Origin: Bacteroidetes bacterium 43-16
GTDB taxonomy: Bacteria; Bacteroidota; Bacteroidia; Chitinophagales; Chitinophagaceae
Direction: 5' to 3'
Assembly (NCBI GenBank): GCA_001897525.1
Contig: MKTB01000020.1
Location: forward strand, 1-64,000
Length of the DNA: 64,000 nucleotides
Shown: positions 1-8,066 of the stretch, piece by piece
Numbering within the stretch: the stretch's first letter is position 1
Layout: each line of letters begins with the position of its first letter
Program-made: the position numbers and the translations under genes
Notes under the pieces: model-generated
Seen by the model: only the letters and a program-made list of their open reading frames with translations
Databases searched by the model: none
Told to the model about the DNA's origin: nothing

Positions 1-10
1 TAGGTTTATA

Positions 11-1024
11 TTATGGTACCGAAATGGTCTCTTCCCAAACCAGGCCGCTGATATCCGTTAAAGTAAGGGTGAAGACCCCTTGAAGGTTTTGTAAAGCCGG
101 ATCCGAGAACTGCAATTGTGCCCGTGCACCCAAAGGCAAGACCAGGCTGTGTTTCCCGGGTTTCACTTTAGCCACATAGCTGTTCTTTATTTGCCCCGGT
201 TCCAGGGCGGCCAGCTGTTCCTGGTTTTGCTGATAGAGGATATGACCTTTTTCATCTTTGAGCTGTACGCCAATCAAAAAAGAACCATACACATCAGCGC
301 CTTCATCCCGGAATACGGTAAATGATAATGTTCCGGCATCGATTTTGGGTTCGCTGATGGTGACATGAGGCCGCACGGACAGGTTATGCAATTTACCATA
401 AACACCTCCATGAAAGTATTGATTGGTGAACAGGCTGAGTCCGAAAATGAATACAGCTCCAGCAAGAGCAATTTTCTTCAGTACCGGTTCTTTTATGTTT
501 AAATCGCCCGAGCCCAGCCATTGCAACAAGGGTTTAGCGGAAGTGCGTTTTCTTTTGCGCACGATATACCGGTCCAGGGAATAATAGCTCCCACCCGTCA
601 GGAAGATGGTAAAGCCTGCGGCAATACCCAGGATACCGATCTGCCACTCGTCCAGGCAGGTAGTGCCCAGCCAGCCCGATCCGAGCAGGATGCCGAGGGC
701 AAGGCCCATCACGGCTATGCTCGCTGCCCGTGTAAACAGGCCCAGCATAAAGAATAGCCCAACAATACCTTCTACGATGGTAAAAATGGCCATGGCCCAC
801 CACAGCGCTTCGGGGTGTGAGACCAGGTATTCGATCATGGGTTTGATGCCGAGGGCATTAGGTAAAAAGTGGTTGAATTTCTCCCCGATATAACCGGCTT
901 CACCGGGATTGAGTTTGTTTTCCAGGACGAGTCGTCGCCAGAAGGCAGAAAAGTAAGTCCAGCCGGTCACCCAGCGTAAGGCTGTGGCGAACATACCGGC
1001 ATAATTATAGGTAGTATGATTCAT
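11..1024 (-). CDS. DoxD-DoxA fusion (thiosulfate:quinone oxidoreductase-like membrane protein)
   Basis: 337 aa. The N-terminal half (about residues 1-165) is a DoxD/DoxX-type membrane domain with several hydrophobic helices, including a Gly-rich segment around VEGIVGLFFMLGLFTRA and a conserved GTTCLDEWQIG stretch. After another helix near 185-205, the C-terminal 130 residues are a soluble beta-rich DoxA-like domain. In archaea DoxD and DoxA are separate subunits of thiosulfate:quinone oxidoreductase; fused forms occur in Bacteroidota. No sulfur-oxidation genes are nearby, so substrate and electron-transfer role are inferred from family only. The start is ATG at 1024. It is transcribed away from the next gene pair and stands alone. 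Confidence 0.8.
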   Translation of the reverse strand: MNHTTYNYAGMFATALRWVTGWTYFSAFWRRLVLENKLNPGEAGYIGEKFNHFLPNALGIKPMIEYLVSHPEALWWAMAIFTIVEGIVGLFFMLGLFTRAASIAVMGLALGILLGSGWLGTTCLDEWQIGILGIAAGFTIFLTGGSYYSLDRYIVRKRKRTSAKPLLQWLGSGDLNIKEPVLKKIALAGAVFIFGLSLFTNQYFHGGVYGKLHNLSVRPHVTISEPKIDAGTLSFTVFRDEGADVYGSFLIGVQLKDEKGHILYQQNQEQLAALEPGQIKNSYVAKVKPGKHSLVLPLGARAQLQFSDPALQNLQGVFTLTLTDISGLVWEETISVP

Positions 1025-1137
1025 ATCAAAAGCTTATTAAATGAGGATACACATAATATTACTGAAGCTGCATGAGGCAGCCTCAAAAAGGGTTGTACAC
1101 TTTAGTAAAAGCGCATAAACTATTAATAATTAGAGTA

Positions 1138-1500
1138 TTAAATAAGCAGTTGATCGTGGAGGATGTAGATGGGGACCGGATAAGCCCTTCGGTCCAGAGA
1201 TAGAAAAACCGATTGAACGGTTGCCGATCCTTTGTAAGTAGTAATGAAAGCATAAGCATCATTAAGGTGCTGATCCTTTATTAGTTTTTTTACAAATTCT
1301 ATTGAAACTTGTCCGTCGCCGGCTTGCCTGCTTTCGGGACAGTTGCGGAGTTTGTCGGGCCTGTCCGCAGTAGTCCATGCAGCTACCGGGATGCCCAGGT
1401 AATCTTTAAGGGATTGCTTGGTAATGCAGGGTGTCCATAGCAATAAGATCGTCCAGAGGATGATGAGCTTATTGATAGTATGTCTGGCTATTGTAGGCAC
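1138..1500 (-). CDS. Small hypothetical exported protein
   Basis: 120 aa, family not recognised. Residues about 10-24 form one hydrophobic segment (LIILWTILLLW) like an uncleaved signal or membrane anchor, followed by a mixed polar region with two cysteines. The only start available in frame is GTG at 1500; no ATG precedes the hydrophobic segment. The reading frame has plausible protein composition and no competing gene on the other strand. It could be a small secreted or membrane-anchored protein, but a chance reading frame is not excluded. Confidence 0.45.
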   Translation of the reverse strand: MPTIARHTINKLIILWTILLLWTPCITKQSLKDYLGIPVAAWTTADRPDKLRNCPESRQAGDGQVSIEFVKKLIKDQHLNDAYAFITTYKGSATVQSVFLSLDRRAYPVPIYILHDQLLI

Positions 1501-1654
1501 GGCTTCAAATGTAAGGGAATAAACGATAAGGGATTTGTCCCGGCAGGGATTTTAGTTTTATTTTAGGGATTAGTCGCATTGATTTTTAATTAAGCGTATA
1601 GGCATTTACAAAGAAATATGCAAACTGTATTAAAGAGAATGATCCTGAATCAAG

Positions 1655-1662
1655 TATATTTG
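1655..1662 (+). promoter_or_regulatory. Bacteroidota -7 element upstream of serine hydrolase gene
   Basis: TATATTTG is a perfect match to the TAnnTTTG -7 consensus of the Bacteroidota primary sigma factor and lies 23 bp before the ATG at 1686. No clear TTTG -33 box is visible at the usual spacing, so the call rests on the -7 match and position. Confidence 0.4.
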
Positions 1663-1685
1663 ACCTGCAATAGCTAAGCTAAAAA

Positions 1686-3173
1686 ATGACAAAATATCTA
1701 TACACTCTTTTTCTTTTCCTCTGTGCCTGTAAGGCTAGTGCACAGGTGGACAAAAACACAGCATTATACCAGACCATTCTTAAGCAGGATAGTTTGCTCT
1801 TTAATGTGGGTTTTAATACCTGCGACATTAAGCAGTTTGAATTGCTCTTGAGCGACAGCTTAAAATTTTACCACGACAAAGGGGGATTTTCGGATAAAGC
1901 AAAGTTCCTGGCGGATCTTAAAAACGGGCTGTGCAAAGATCCCGGAACCCGGCAGATAAAAAGGGTTTTGCTCAAAGAAAGCGCAGAGGTTTTTCCTTTG
2001 TATAAAAATGAGGTGCTTTATGCTGCGGTGCAAAATGGTGTACATATGTTTTATGAAGCGCCGGGAAGCCAGCCCGGCATTGCCCGGTTTACACACTTGT
2101 GGACACTGGAGCAAGGGGCCTGGAAACTCGCCACTTCTTTAAGTTTTGATCATCAAGCTTATGAACCAAAGGAAGCATCCGCTTCTATATTCGGTAATGA
2201 GCAGGCCATTGATAAATGGTTGCAGGCCAACCAGGTGCCTGCACTCGGACTCGGCATTATTGAAAACGGGCAACTCAAGCAGGTTCAGGTTTTCGGGGAG
2301 CACCGGAAAGGTATGGCCGCACCTTATAATACCATTTTCAATGTTGCTTCGCTTACCAAACCGGTAACGGCTTTAGTGGCCTTGAAACTGGTAAGCTCCG
2401 GTAAATGGCATTTAGATGAACCGCTGTATAAATACTGGACGGACCCGGATATTGCCGCTGATCCGCGCAATAAAAAACTGACTACGAGACATATCTTAAG
2501 TCACCAGACCGGCTTTGCGAACTGGCGTTGGCTGGATGCGGATAAAAAACTTAAATTCCACTTTGATCCGGGAACGCATTATCAATATTCCGGGGAAGGC
2601 ATGGAGTACCTGAGGAAAGCCCTGGAAAAGAAGTTCCATAAATCTTTACAGGAACTGGCCGACGAACTTATTTTTCAACCCCTAAAGCTGCAGGATACCC
2701 GGTATGTCTGGGACAAAAATATAGACACCGCAAGACTTGCCATTGGTTATGACAAGGAGGGCAAGGCATATGAAACGGTAAAGAATAAAACGCCTAACGG
2801 AGCAGATGACCTGATGACTACGATTGAAGATTATGGTAAATTCCTGATCAGTGTGATGCATGCAGAGGGCTTGACATCGCAGGTATTTGATGAAATGACC
2901 CGGCAGCAGGTGGCCAGTAGCAAAGGAAAACACTTTGGCCTCGGCTTCGAAATTTACGATTTAGGAAATGGAGACTATGCTTTAAGTCATGGCGGTTCTG
3001 ATAATGGTGTTCAGGCAATTGTATTTATCTTACCTAAAACAAAACAAGGGCTTTTGATCTTTACGAATGCCGATACAGGTGGAAGCGTTTATGAAAGTTT
3101 AGTGAAGCACTACTTAGGAGATAAGGGGCAGCAAATAATTGATATAGAAATGAATGGTACCGCTAATCCTTAG
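1686..3173 (+). CDS. Secreted NTF2-like / beta-lactamase-family serine hydrolase
   Basis: 495 aa. A Sec signal peptide (residues 1-19, cleavage near ASA-Q) leads into an NTF2-like/DUF4440 domain (about 25-155) and then a class C beta-lactamase/penicillin-binding-like domain (about 165-480). Family motifs are present: SLTK (Ser-x-x-Lys nucleophile and base), a Tyr-Ser-Gly (YSG) for the Tyr motif, and HGG in SHGGSDNG near the C-terminus. Such proteins act in the periplasm or at the cell surface as esterases, D-amino-acid peptidases or carboxypeptidases; true beta-lactam hydrolysis cannot be inferred. The last 20 codons are repeated, diverged, about 180 bp downstream. Confidence 0.85.
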   Translation: MTKYLYTLFLFLCACKASAQVDKNTALYQTILKQDSLLFNVGFNTCDIKQFELLLSDSLKFYHDKGGFSDKAKFLADLKNGLCKDPGTRQIKRVLLKESAEVFPLYKNEVLYAAVQNGVHMFYEAPGSQPGIARFTHLWTLEQGAWKLATSLSFDHQAYEPKEASASIFGNEQAIDKWLQANQVPALGLGIIENGQLKQVQVFGEHRKGMAAPYNTIFNVASLTKPVTALVALKLVSSGKWHLDEPLYKYWTDPDIAADPRNKKLTTRHILSHQTGFANWRWLDADKKLKFHFDPGTHYQYSGEGMEYLRKALEKKFHKSLQELADELIFQPLKLQDTRYVWDKNIDTARLAIGYDKEGKAYETVKNKTPNGADDLMTTIEDYGKFLISVMHAEGLTSQVFDEMTRQQVASSKGKHFGLGFEIYDLGNGDYALSHGGSDNGVQAIVFILPKTKQGLLIFTNADTGGSVYESLVKHYLGDKGQQIIDIEMNGTANP

Positions 3174-3289
3174 TTTGTATTGCTCTGCTCATAATTCAGG
3201 ATAAGCTGCATATCCGAAACAGCTAATAAGAGGATTTTAAATCCCGGGTTTTTGATTGTTCTATATGCGCTTCGCTAACATGTAGAACA

Positions 3290-3351
3290 GCACTAGAGAT
3301 AAGGGGCAGCAAATGATTGATATAGAAATGAATAGTACGACAAAACCTTAG
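3290..3351 (+). pseudogene. Remnant duplicate of the 3' end of the serine hydrolase gene
   Basis: From 3290 the sequence repeats 3107 onward: the same reading frame encodes KGQQMIDIEMNSTTKP-stop, against KGQQIIDIEMNGTANP-stop at the true gene end. Similarity continues past the stop (TTAGTTTGTATTG, then CAGGATAAGCT), ending around 3385. No upstream part of the gene is repeated, so this is the tail of a deleted or recombined second copy rather than a gene. Confidence 0.8.
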
Positions 3352-3429
3352 TTTGTATTGTATTCTCCCGGTACAGGATAAGCTACCAAACACTGTAATC
3401 AGCTTTAATTTCAAAATTTATTTTTGTAC

Positions 3430-3882
3430 ATGGAAAAGAACAAATTATTGAGAATGGACAATGTAGGCATTGTCGTGGCCTCGCTGGACGATGCGATTGC
3501 CTTTTTTACCGAGATCGGTTTGAAACTGGAAGGCAGGGGAATGGTTGAAGGTGAATGGGCCGGGCGCGTTACCGGACTGGGCACACAATCTGTAGAGATC
3601 GCCATGATGCTTACGCCTGACGGGCACAGCAGGCTCGAACTTTCGCAATTTATCACACCGGCTACGGTTGCTGATCATCGTAATGCACCGGTAAATGCAT
3701 TAGGCTACCTGCGGGTCATGTTCACCGTTGCAGATGTTGATGAAATGGTGTCCCGGCTGATGAAGCTTGGTGCGCAGCTCGTAGGAGAAGTGGTGCAGTA
3801 TGAGCAATCTTATCGCTTATGCTACATCCGCTCGGCTGATGGATTACTGATCGGGCTGGCAGAAGAAATAGCTAAGCAATAA
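3430..3882 (+). CDS. VOC family protein (glyoxalase/bleomycin-resistance fold)
   Basis: 150 aa from ATG 3430. The family-typical opening LLRMDNVGIVVASLDDAIAFF and a second half beginning LRVMFTVADVDEMVSRL give the paired beta-alpha-beta-beta-beta modules of the vicinal oxygen chelate fold; GLAEEI closes the protein. Members bind metal and act as glyoxalases, dioxygenases or antibiotic-binding proteins; the substrate is not deducible. A TTG at 3424 is in frame but lies inside a TATTTTTG sequence resembling a promoter -7 element (3419-3426). If that element is used, translation would need to begin at the internal ATG 3454. It sits 8 bp before the DUF2071 gene. Confidence 0.8.
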   Translation: MEKNKLLRMDNVGIVVASLDDAIAFFTEIGLKLEGRGMVEGEWAGRVTGLGTQSVEIAMMLTPDGHSRLELSQFITPATVADHRNAPVNALGYLRVMFTVADVDEMVSRLMKLGAQLVGEVVQYEQSYRLCYIRSADGLLIGLAEEIAKQ

Positions 3883-3890
3883 TCAAAATA

Positions 3891-4610
3891 ATGACAGACA
3901 TTAACCAAATACTTTCTCAGACCAGGCACAGGCCCTTTGATGTGCCTGCAGGTAAGTGGACCTATTATCAAGAGTGGAATAATGCTTTGTTTTTGCACTG
4001 GCAGGTGCCGCTTGATCTTTTAAGACCATTGGTGCCGGAAAGCTTGAATATTGATGTATTTGAGGGAAATGCTTATGTGTCATTAGTGGCCTTTACGATG
4101 CAAAAGATCAGGCCGAGAAATTTACCTGCGCTGGCTTTTGTTTCTGATTTTGAGGAAATCAATATAAGAACCTATATTGATCACAATAATAAAAAAGGGG
4201 TGTACTTTTTGAATATCGAAGCGGAAAAACAATTATCGGTATTTATCGCCAGGGCCTTATCGGGGCTTCCTTATGAAAAATCAAATATCCGGCGTACTAA
4301 TCAATACTACCGATCCCTTAATACAAGAAAGGATTTTTACCTGGATGCTGCATATGAAGTGAAAGCATCTATACCTGAAAAGACAGCATTAGATCATTGG
4401 TTGACTGAGCGTTATTGCTTGTACCTTAATAATAGGGAAGCAATTTATTGTTATGATATTCATCATAAAGCATGGGAACTAAAGAAGGTGGCATTAAATG
4501 CTTTGAACGTACAATATAAACTAGGCGAATTAAGTTTGACCGGGCAACCCCAGCTCATGCATTATTCTGAAGGAGTGCAGGTAATTGCCTGGAAAAGAAA
4601 CAAATTGTAA
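3891..4610 (+). CDS. DUF2071 / YqjF family protein
   Basis: 239 aa, complete. It shows the DUF2071 hallmarks: an opening region with WxxYYQEWNNALFLHWQVPLDLLRPLVPESLNID, then the SLVAFTMQKIRPRNLPALAFVSDFEEINIRTYI block, then GVYFLNIEAEKQLSVFIARALSGLPY. The family is soluble and of unknown function, related to acetoacetate-decarboxylase-like beta-barrels. It follows the VOC gene after 8 bp, so both are probably co-transcribed. It converges on the merR gene, with 57 bp between them. Confidence 0.8.
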   Translation: MTDINQILSQTRHRPFDVPAGKWTYYQEWNNALFLHWQVPLDLLRPLVPESLNIDVFEGNAYVSLVAFTMQKIRPRNLPALAFVSDFEEINIRTYIDHNNKKGVYFLNIEAEKQLSVFIARALSGLPYEKSNIRRTNQYYRSLNTRKDFYLDAAYEVKASIPEKTALDHWLTERYCLYLNNREAIYCYDIHHKAWELKKVALNALNVQYKLGELSLTGQPQLMHYSEGVQVIAWKRNKL

Positions 4611-4667
4611 AGCGTACTCCCGGGAAAAAGAACTTTCACCAAAATGGATGAATGATTTAAAAGATCT

Positions 4668-5033
4668 TTAATCCAAGCCGTTTTCAATATTGAATTTGCA
4701 AAGTGCAATTTGCTTCTTGACGGTTCTTAACTCCTTCATTTTTTCTTCTATTTGTGCCAGCTTTTTATCTAAAACTTCAATTTTTGCTTTCCTGCTGATC
4801 TCTTTCTTGTACCAGGCATCCACTACTTCCTTGATTTCAGATAAAGTAAAGCCTACAGCTTTCGCCATCTGAATAAACCTCAGCTTGTCGGCGACTTCCT
4901 CCCCATAGTACACATAATTATTAGTAGTGACTTCTTTTTTGGTAGTACCTTTAAAAAGTCCGCTCTTCTCATAAAAGCGTATGGTGCCTATAGGTATGCC
5001 CGTTTCTTTTGAAAGCTGATGGATTAATTTCAT
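4668..5033 (-). CDS. MerR family transcriptional regulator
   Basis: 121 aa. The N-terminal winged HTH is typical (IHQLSKETGIPIGTIRFYEKSGLF), followed by VADKLRFIQMAKAVGFTLSEIKEVVD and a charged coiled-coil dimerisation helix (about 75-115). The short C-terminal part holds one Cys (ALCKFNIENG), so a metal sensor of the MerR/CueR kind with two conserved C-terminal cysteines is not supported. It is transcribed divergently from the alpha/beta hydrolase, the usual arrangement for a regulator controlling its neighbour. Confidence 0.85.
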   Translation of the reverse strand: MKLIHQLSKETGIPIGTIRFYEKSGLFKGTTKKEVTTNNYVYYGEEVADKLRFIQMAKAVGFTLSEIKEVVDAWYKKEISRKAKIEVLDKKLAQIEEKMKELRTVKKQIALCKFNIENGLD

Positions 5034-5062
5034 TACTGAAAAAGTTTTAAAAAAAATATTGA

Positions 5063-5072
5063 ACTATATAGT
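5063..5072. promoter_or_regulatory. Palindrome in the merR / hydrolase intergenic region
   Basis: ACTATATAGT is a perfect 10 bp palindrome, 30 bp upstream of the merR start and about 90 bp upstream of the hydrolase gene. It could be part of a regulator site or a chance AT-rich palindrome. Confidence 0.3.
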
Positions 5073-5090
5073 ATACTGCATTGTTGTGTG

Positions 5091-5120
5091 TTGCAAAATT
5101 AGTACTTAATTTTACATTTC
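5091..5120 (+). promoter_or_regulatory. Promoter of the alpha/beta hydrolase gene
   Basis: TTG (5091-5093), 19 bp spacer, TACATTTC (5113-5120) matches the Bacteroidota -33/-7 pattern with one mismatch in the last base of the -7 box. The ATG at 5159 lies 38 bp downstream. Confidence 0.5.
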
Positions 5121-5158
5121 ACGATTAGAATAGTAACTATACCCTTAGAGTAAAATAT

Positions 5159-6040
5159 ATGGAAGCACAGTACTCAGATGAAGCCCTGGTCAATACCCTA
5201 CCCGGTTTTTCCAATCATTATGCGACAGTAAACGGCACTACCTTACATTATGTATCCGGGGGTACTGGGGAGCCTTTGGTGCTGGTTCCCGGTTATCCCG
5301 AAACCTGGTGGGCCTACCATAAAGTGATGCCCCTGCTCGCAAGCAAATACCGGGTGATCGTGGTGGAGATGAGGGGCATGGGCAGCTCGGCCAAGCCGGC
5401 AGATGGTTATGAGAAAAAGAATATGGCGAAAGATGTTTATGAACTGGTGCAAATGCTGGGATTGGAAAAAGTGTATATAGGCGGGCATGACATCGGGGCG
5501 CATGTGGCCTTCAGTTTTGCGGCCAATTACCCGGCCACTACGGCTAAATTAATGGTTTTAGATACACCGCATCCCGATGAGGGCATGTATCATTTGCCTA
5601 TGTTGCCCATTCCGGGCGCAAACCATCTTTACCCCTGGTGGCTGGCCTTCAACCAGGTAAAAGAGCTCCCGGAACAATTACTGGAAGGAAGAATGGAGAT
5701 CGTGATCGCATGGTTATTTGAACATTTAATAGAAAATAAAGAAAGCATCACTGCTTTTGATAAGGCTGTGTACGCGGCTGCCTATAATAGTAAAGATGCC
5801 ATACGCGCATCGAATGGCTGGTACCAGGCATTCCCCCAGGACATTGCAGACAGCAAAACGTACCGCAAGCTCAATATGCCGGTAATGGGGATCGGTGGCA
5901 GCGGCTATGAAATGCTGGCGATGTCGCTCCCTGCAAGTACAAGTGATCTGCAGCTCAGGAAAGTTGCAGCAAGCGGACACTTTATATTGACCGAACAAGC
6001 GGAGCAAACAGCACAGTTTATGATGGAGTTTTTGGGATAA
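5159..6040 (+). CDS. Alpha/beta hydrolase, epoxide-hydrolase-like
   Basis: 293 aa. The fold signature is complete. The oxyanion region is VPGYPETWW (about 43-51), the nucleophile elbow is GGHDIGAHV with Asp111 in the nucleophile position, and the catalytic His lies in ASGHFILTEQAE near the C-terminus. An Asp nucleophile places it with epoxide hydrolases and haloalkane dehalogenases rather than esterases. No signal peptide is seen, so it is probably cytoplasmic. The divergent MerR regulator suggests inducible expression. Confidence 0.85.
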   Translation: MEAQYSDEALVNTLPGFSNHYATVNGTTLHYVSGGTGEPLVLVPGYPETWWAYHKVMPLLASKYRVIVVEMRGMGSSAKPADGYEKKNMAKDVYELVQMLGLEKVYIGGHDIGAHVAFSFAANYPATTAKLMVLDTPHPDEGMYHLPMLPIPGANHLYPWWLAFNQVKELPEQLLEGRMEIVIAWLFEHLIENKESITAFDKAVYAAAYNSKDAIRASNGWYQAFPQDIADSKTYRKLNMPVMGIGGSGYEMLAMSLPASTSDLQLRKVAASGHFILTEQAEQTAQFMMEFLG

Positions 6041-6240
6041 TTAATATATCAGTCGAATGTTTTGATGCTTTAAGTAACAGTCAAACTGTTATAAATAATT
6101 GCTAATACTTTTTAAGCTAAAAACGCTTGAAGTCAAAACGCTGATGGCGGAAAGGCGGTGTTTTTGTATTTTGCTTTTTGTAAGTCAAAAATCAAGGGAA
6201 GCCATTCTTGGGAAAGGTTGAAAAGAAACTAAATTATAAT

Positions 6241-6735
6241 ATGCAAACAATACTCAGGAAAGGGAATATTTTATTGAAACAGTTGAGCACAGAGGATGCT
6301 TTAATGTTTCATCGTTTGTATGCCGGAGCTGAAAAAGACAGTGATCTTAGGGGAAGTAAAACGCCTCTTGAATTTACGCAACATATCATCTCGCTTTGTA
6401 ATCAGATCTTTAGCATCAGGATGGGAGATGATCCGGAAAACATCATCGGGGACTGTGCATTGCATGACTGGAATGCCTCAAGGCGCGAGATCGAGATCGG
6501 TGGAAGCCTGCTCCCTGAGTATTGGGGTAAAGGCATCATGAACACCGCATTTGACTTATTAATAGCCTGGGCACAGCATCAATATGCAATAAATACGATC
6601 CTTGCAAAAACCGAAATTGAAAATAAGAATGCGATAAAATTCGCCCTAAAGATGGGTTTTAAACAGATCAAAACAGAAGGAGCTACCCTTGTGCTGGCAA
6701 AATATCTGCATACAAATATCCAGCATGATTTTTAA
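6241..6735 (+). CDS. GNAT family N-acetyltransferase (RimJ/RimL-like)
   Basis: 164 aa from ATG 6241; an in-frame TTG at 6208 would add 11 residues but lacks support. The acetyl-CoA fold is recognisable: an N-terminal LLKQLSTEDALMFHRL, IGDCALHDWNASRREIEIGGSLLPEYWGKGIMNTAFDLLIAWA (motif A, with the WGKGIM variant of the acetyl-CoA loop), and NAIKFALKMGFKQ (motif B). The family acetylates protein N-termini, antibiotics or metabolites; the substrate cannot be deduced. It stands alone between the hydrolase and the convergent DUF2027-Smr gene. Confidence 0.8.
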   Translation: MQTILRKGNILLKQLSTEDALMFHRLYAGAEKDSDLRGSKTPLEFTQHIISLCNQIFSIRMGDDPENIIGDCALHDWNASRREIEIGGSLLPEYWGKGIMNTAFDLLIAWAQHQYAINTILAKTEIENKNAIKFALKMGFKQIKTEGATLVLAKYLHTNIQHDF

Positions 6736-6804
6736 TTAATAAATCTAAGTTTTGCTTTAGTAAACATTAGTTAATTATTAAAAATCAATAATTTGCAATT
6801 AAAT

Positions 6805-7890
6805 TTAAATATATCTCAGAAATACCTCAGTCGCACCAAATCCATACTTCTGGCTGTATTTATTTTCAAATTGGCGCACCTGCTTTTTCATAGATTTCAG
6901 CAGCCTATGCACCTCTTCTTTTAACTTACCTGCCCCTATACCATGGATGATGACCACAGAAGGCATCTGGTTGTGGTAAGCGTTAATAATCCCCAGTTCG
7001 CAGGCTTGCAGCTGCGCTTCCAGTTTTTGCGCATTAGACATGGTATGGTAATCCACCACCAGTTGCTCTATATGCAGGTCTATTTCCTGTGAGCCCGAAG
7101 GGCGCTTCTTAAAATTATAGGTTTGAGGCACCGGTTTAATCGCAGGTGCAGCGAAGAGATCTGAAGCTTTAAGGCCCGAGAGGTCAACCCTGGGGAAGTC
7201 GGATGCGATCTGCACCGAGAACATAGGCTCCCCACTCTGCTCCAGTTGATGGATCCTTTGGAAAATACTTTTGGGTTTGATCTTCAGGTGATGCTCCAGT
7301 TGCTTCGATTCCGATACTTTAGCAATGCTTTCGAGCTTAAAATCAAAAGATAATCCCTCGTTCACCAAGTCAAATTTAATATGGTGAAGATACAGATGCT
7401 GAAAGGGATAGATAGTAGTACCTAAAGTAAATTCTTTTCCCAGGTTAGTCTGGCAGTCATACCTTAGTTTAATGGTGTACTCTGTCTGGTTGATGAAGTA
7501 GAGTTTAAGGCGGGCCAGCTGGTCCTGGTCTCCTTCAAAGAAATAAACGGGTATGACGGAGAAATAAAATCCGGGTTCCAGTCCCTTATGGGCATTGCTG
7601 TCGCCCTTCTGCGTTCCCGGCTTTTCAGAGGGAAAATCGTCCAGGTTCAGGGCCCTTTTTCGGGCATTCATCTTTTTACTGGTAAACAGTTTCAGGTAGG
7701 GATGGTCCAGTTCGTCTGCAAATGCAGGAAATCTTGTGTTCAATACCTCCAGTTCCACCATTTCATTATTGATGATCTGGATCACTTTACCTTCCTCCTT
7801 CGTGTGTTTCACGATCACTTTATCGCCTATAGAAAATTTCACTGTTTTGCTTTTTGGCAAAGATACGCTTTCCCAAACAGGCAGCTTCAT
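6805..7890 (-). CDS. DUF2027 and Smr domain protein
   Basis: 361 aa. An N-terminal SH3-like segment (FSIGDKVIVKHTKEEGKVIQI) opens the DUF2027 region (about 15-265). The C-terminal Smr domain (about 275-361) has the DLHIEQL opening, HGIGAGKLKEEVHRLL (the HGxGxGxLR-type motif, with Lys for Arg) and the closing GATEVFLRY. Smr domains bind or nick nucleic acid and, in MutS2-like proteins, act on collided ribosomes; the DUF2027-Smr combination is a Bacteroidota family without a firm role. The start is ATG 7890. Confidence 0.85.
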   Translation of the reverse strand: MKLPVWESVSLPKSKTVKFSIGDKVIVKHTKEEGKVIQIINNEMVELEVLNTRFPAFADELDHPYLKLFTSKKMNARKRALNLDDFPSEKPGTQKGDSNAHKGLEPGFYFSVIPVYFFEGDQDQLARLKLYFINQTEYTIKLRYDCQTNLGKEFTLGTTIYPFQHLYLHHIKFDLVNEGLSFDFKLESIAKVSESKQLEHHLKIKPKSIFQRIHQLEQSGEPMFSVQIASDFPRVDLSGLKASDLFAAPAIKPVPQTYNFKKRPSGSQEIDLHIEQLVVDYHTMSNAQKLEAQLQACELGIINAYHNQMPSVVIIHGIGAGKLKEEVHRLLKSMKKQVRQFENKYSQKYGFGATEVFLRYI

Positions 7891-8010
7891 TAAGATAGAT
7901 AATAGCCCTTAATCTTACTTATCAACAATTGTTAAAAAAAATAGCCCAAAACAGCCTAAAATATACTAAGGAAATGGTAAAATATATATAAGAATATTGA
8001 GATTAACCAT

Positions 8011-8018
8011 TATCTTTG
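8011..8018 (+). promoter_or_regulatory. -7 element upstream of secDF
   Basis: TATCTTTG is a perfect TAnnTTTG match 48 bp before the secDF ATG. No TTTG box is seen at the standard -33 spacing. Confidence 0.45.
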
Positions 8019-8066
8019 CCCACTTATTGAATTTTTTAATTTAAAAATCCTAACACAATTTTTGGT

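Noticed and set aside
6041-6240. Hairpin-like AAAACGC/GTGTTTT near 6138-6170 as a terminator of the hydrolase gene
   Set aside because: Only about 6 of 7 base pairs match with a long loop; too weak to annotate.
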